A stretch of DNA of 64,000 bases, taken from NCBI RefSeq assembly GCF_006542425.1, contig NZ_VFID01000016.1, positions 186,001 to 250,000 of the forward strand, read 5' to 3'. How positions within the stretch are numbered: position 1 is the first letter of the stretch; every line of letters starts with the position of its first letter. The position numbers and the translations under genes are program-made. Origin of the DNA: Pseudoxanthomonas sp. z9. GTDB taxonomy: Bacteria; Pseudomonadota; Gammaproteobacteria; Xanthomonadales; Xanthomonadaceae. The notes beneath the pieces are model-generated. The model saw only the letters and a list, made by a program, of their open reading frames with translations, ran no database searches and was not told where the DNA came from. This document shows, piece after piece, positions 62,041 through 64,000 of this stretch.

Positions 62041-62217
62041 TCAATCGGGATTGACGCGCTTCTTCCGCGCCGGATTTCCTTCGCGCGCCCCGGGTTCCGA
62101 TACCGGGTCATTGCGCTCTTCGTTGGTGCGTTTTCCGGGCTGTTCGCCACGACGCCCCGGTTCGGCAGGCGCGCGGGTTTTTTCCAGGGGATCGCGTGGA
62201 CGCGGGGAATCGGTCAT
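62041..62217 (-). CDS. Small charged hypothetical protein
   Basis: 58 residues (MTDSPRPRDPLEKTRAPAEP... ending KKRVNPD), almost entirely polar and disordered. AGGAG lies 10 bases before the ATG at 62217, which supports translation. Not recognised. It is divergent from the DUF3606 gene, with a perfect palindrome between. Confidence 0.55.
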   Translation of the reverse strand: MTDSPRPRDPLEKTRAPAEPGRRGEQPGKRTNEERNDPVSEPGAREGNPARKKRVNPD

Positions 62218-62245
62218 CTGCCCACTCCTGTTGCATGAGCATCTG

Positions 62246-62260
62246 ACGTTCGAACGTTCG
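62246..62260. promoter_or_regulatory. Palindrome between divergent small genes
   Basis: ACGTTCGAACGT is a perfect 12-base palindrome at 62246-62257, overlapping another (CGAACGTTCG, 62251-62260). Its place between divergent genes fits an operator. Confidence 0.35.
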
Positions 62261-62438
62261 TGATGAAGAGGATGTTCATCGGCATCCAGGTGGCGGGCTG
62301 TCGACGGGTAACCGGCATTCGCCCACTTCCCGGCGGGCCGGATGAAGACCGGGTAGCGAGCGCGTGCCAACTCCGCATTGACGCCCCTTCGACATGCACG
62401 GGGCTATCTGAAAGGACCACCCTCACAGGAGCAGCGCC

Positions 62439-62621
62439 ATGTCCGACGACCTCACCCAACGCGGCGAGCCCGACCGCAGCCGCATCGCATTGAACGAGGA
62501 TCACGAGATCCGCTACTGGACCGAACGCTTCGGTGTGTCGGAGGGACGACTGCGCGAGGCGGTCAAGTCGGTGGGCAATTCGGCCGACGATGTCGGTGAA
62601 TGGCTGAAGGGCAATACGTAG
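62439..62621 (+). CDS. DUF3606 protein
   Basis: 60 residues, starting MSDDLTQRGEPDRSRIALNE, with 'HEIRYWTERFGVSEGRLREA' and 'VGNSADDVGEWL'. This is a DUF3606 helical domain, frequent in stress-associated groups. AGGAG precedes the ATG. It lies 9 bp before the DNA ligase D gene, and co-transcription is likely. Confidence 0.9.
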   Translation: MSDDLTQRGEPDRSRIALNEDHEIRYWTERFGVSEGRLREAVKSVGNSADDVGEWLKGNT

Positions 62622-62630
62622 TTCACCGGC

Positions 62631-64000
62631 ATGTCCCTGACCGAATACCGTCGCAAGCGCAGCTTCGACAAGACCCGCGAACCCGAGCCGGGCAAGGCCC
62701 TGCCGCGGGGCAGGCGGTCGATCTTCGTCGTCCAGTTGCACCACGCCAGTCGCCGGCACTACGACTTCCGGCTGCAGGTGGGCGATGCGCTGAAGAGCTG
62801 GGCCGTGCCCAAGGGGCCCAGCTACGACCCCAAGGTCAAGCGCATGGCGGTCGAGGTGGAGGATCACCCGGTGGACTACGCCACGTTCGAGGGCGAAATC
62901 CCCAGGGGCGAATATGGCGGCGGCCACGTGGCGCAGTTCGACCACGGCGTGTGGGCCAGCGAGGGCGACCCGGAGGCCCAACTCGCCAAAGGGCATCTGC
63001 GCTTCGAACTGTTCGGCAGGAAGTTGCGTGGTGGCTGGCACCTGGTCCGATCCGGCAAGCCCGCAAAACAGCCGCAGTGGCTGTTGTTCAAGGACGATGA
63101 CGAATACGCCGGCAAGTTGGAGGCCGACGATCTGTTGGGCGATGTCACCCCGCCGCCGCCGGCCGACGCCAGGCGGGCCGGAACCGGCAAACGGGCCAAG
63201 CAGGGCAAGACCGCGGTCAAGGCTCCCCGCAAGCGCCGTGCGCGGGATTGGGCAAAGCGGGCCGGCAAGCTGCCCGGGGCCCGGAAAGGCAAAGTCCCGG
63301 ATGGACCGTTCCAGGCGCAGCTGGCGCGCCTGGGCGACGCGCCGCCGCAGGGTGAGCAGTGGCTGCACGAAATCAAATGGGACGGTTATCGAATCCTGGT
63401 GACCATCGCCGACGGCGAGGTCCGCCTGTGGTCGCGCAACGCGCTGGAATGGACCGGCAAGGTGCCGGAGGTGGCCGATGCCCTGGGCGAACTGGGCCTG
63501 ACGTCGGCCGCGCTCGACGGCGAACTGATTGCCGGCGGCGGCACCAAGCAGGATTTCAATCTCCTGCAGGCCACCTTGTCCGGCGAGAAACAGGGCGCGC
63601 TGTCGCTGGTCCTGTTCGATCTGCTGCACATCGATGGCGTGGATATTTCCGAAGCGCCGCTCAAGGCGCGCAAGGCGCTGCTGGAGGACGTGCTGGGCAA
63701 CCCGCCCACGCACCTGGCCTACAGTTCCCACGTGGAGGGCAACGGCGAGGACGCTTACGCCATGGCGGGCCAGCAGCATTTCGAGGGCATCATCTCCAAG
63801 CGCGGAGATCGCGGTTACCACCCGGGACGAAGCGATGATTGGCGCAAGACCAAGCAACTGGCGTCGGACGAATTCGCCGTGGTGGGCTGGACCCCGCCCA
63901 AGGGCGCCCGGAGCGGTTTCGGCTCGCTGCTGTTGGCCAGGCCGGACGCCGAGCATGGCTGGCGCTACGCCGGACGGGTAGGGACCGGCTTCAGCGACGA
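62631..64000 (+). CDS. ligD: DNA ligase D (non-homologous end joining), C-terminus beyond window
   Basis: At least 456 residues, cut by the window end. The N-terminal 3'-phosphoesterase domain comes first ('FVVQLHHASRRHYDFRL' and 'EGEIPRGEYGGGHV'; His at 37-43), then a basic linker (about 172-224), then the ATP-dependent ligase domain. The adenylation lysine is K249 in 'HEIKWDGYR', with 'SAALDGELIAGG', 'LVLFDLLHIDG' and 'FEGIISKRGD'. LigD repairs double-strand breaks with Ku. The polymerase (primase-like) domain would lie beyond the window; Ku is not visible. ATG at 62631. Confidence 0.94.
   Translation, partial: MSLTEYRRKRSFDKTREPEPGKALPRGRRSIFVVQLHHASRRHYDFRLQVGDALKSWAVPKGPSYDPKVKRMAVEVEDHPVDYATFEGEIPRGEYGGGHVAQFDHGVWASEGDPEAQLAKGHLRFELFGRKLRGGWHLVRSGKPAKQPQWLLFKDDDEYAGKLEADDLLGDVTPPPPADARRAGTGKRAKQGKTAVKAPRKRRARDWAKRAGKLPGARKGKVPDGPFQAQLARLGDAPPQGEQWLHEIKWDGYRILVTIADGEVRLWSRNALEWTGKVPEVADALGELGLTSAALDGELIAGGGTKQDFNLLQATLSGEKQGALSLVLFDLLHIDGVDISEAPLKARKALLEDVLGNPPTHLAYSSHVEGNGEDAYAMAGQQHFEGIISKRGDRGYHPGRSDDWRKTKQLASDEFAVVGWTPPKGARSGFGSLLLARPDAEHGWRYAGRVGTGFSD

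Overview
This window looks like a chromosomal segment from a GC-rich gammaproteobacterium of the Xanthomonadaceae/Lysobacteraceae (Lysobacter-like). The main reasons are the gene order gloB / methyltransferase / rnhA / dnaQ, the fatty-acid block maf - yceD - rpmF - fabH - fabD - fabG - acpP - fabF - pabB - mltG - tmk - holB - pilZ, a KdkA kinase, an XAC0095-type small protein, and GTAG-starting palindromes like those of Stenotrophomonas. Genus cannot be fixed from the sequence alone.

From 1 to about 43.99 kb is mostly conserved housekeeping DNA. It carries a WG-repeat protein cut by the window edge, tRNA-Asp, ppiD, mltD, gloB, rnhA, dnaQ, a PP2C phosphatase, two tRNA-Ser genes, an envelope-sugar pair (glycosyltransferase 9 and kdkA), the molybdopterin operon moaACDE, the 4.5S RNA gene ffs, dnaX-ybaB-recR, the MoxR / DUF58 / transglutaminase operon, a GT39 glycosyltransferase, and the fatty-acid/folate/replication block. 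Between these lie many short palindromic and tandem repeats. Three stable-RNA genes (both tRNA-Ser and ffs) are each followed by tandem copies of their own 3' end.

From about 44.0 to 51.1 kb is an accessory region, richer in A+T than its surroundings in two blocks. The first block (44.0-47.3 kb) is a tight three-gene operon: a HEPN-like protein, a MinD/ParA-like ATPase with the variant motif KGGVGRST, and a P-loop ATPase. It looks like an uncharacterised defence-type or signalling cassette. After a heavily structured leader, an XAC0095-type protein and a lipoprotein gene, the second block (48.6-51.1 kb) begins with a 49-residue peptide ending in a two-cysteine, tryptophan-terminated tail. A strong inverted repeat, an unknown protein, an LpxL-like acyltransferase and a membrane-anchored protein follow. 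This is the best candidate for an undescribed peptide system. A third small system, at 19.4-20.2 kb, pairs a double-glycine leader peptide with a CPBP-type membrane protein that could be an immunity protein.

From 51.1 kb to the end is a looser accessory stretch. It holds a serine hydrolase, a Sel1-repeat protein, a VOC protein, a frameshifted esterase, an orphan fimbrial-type subunit, a NERD protein, an alpha/beta hydrolase, and a stress-flavoured group (DUF4142, Lipoprotein_15, zinc alcohol dehydrogenase, DUF3606). It ends in a DNA ligase D gene that runs off the window.
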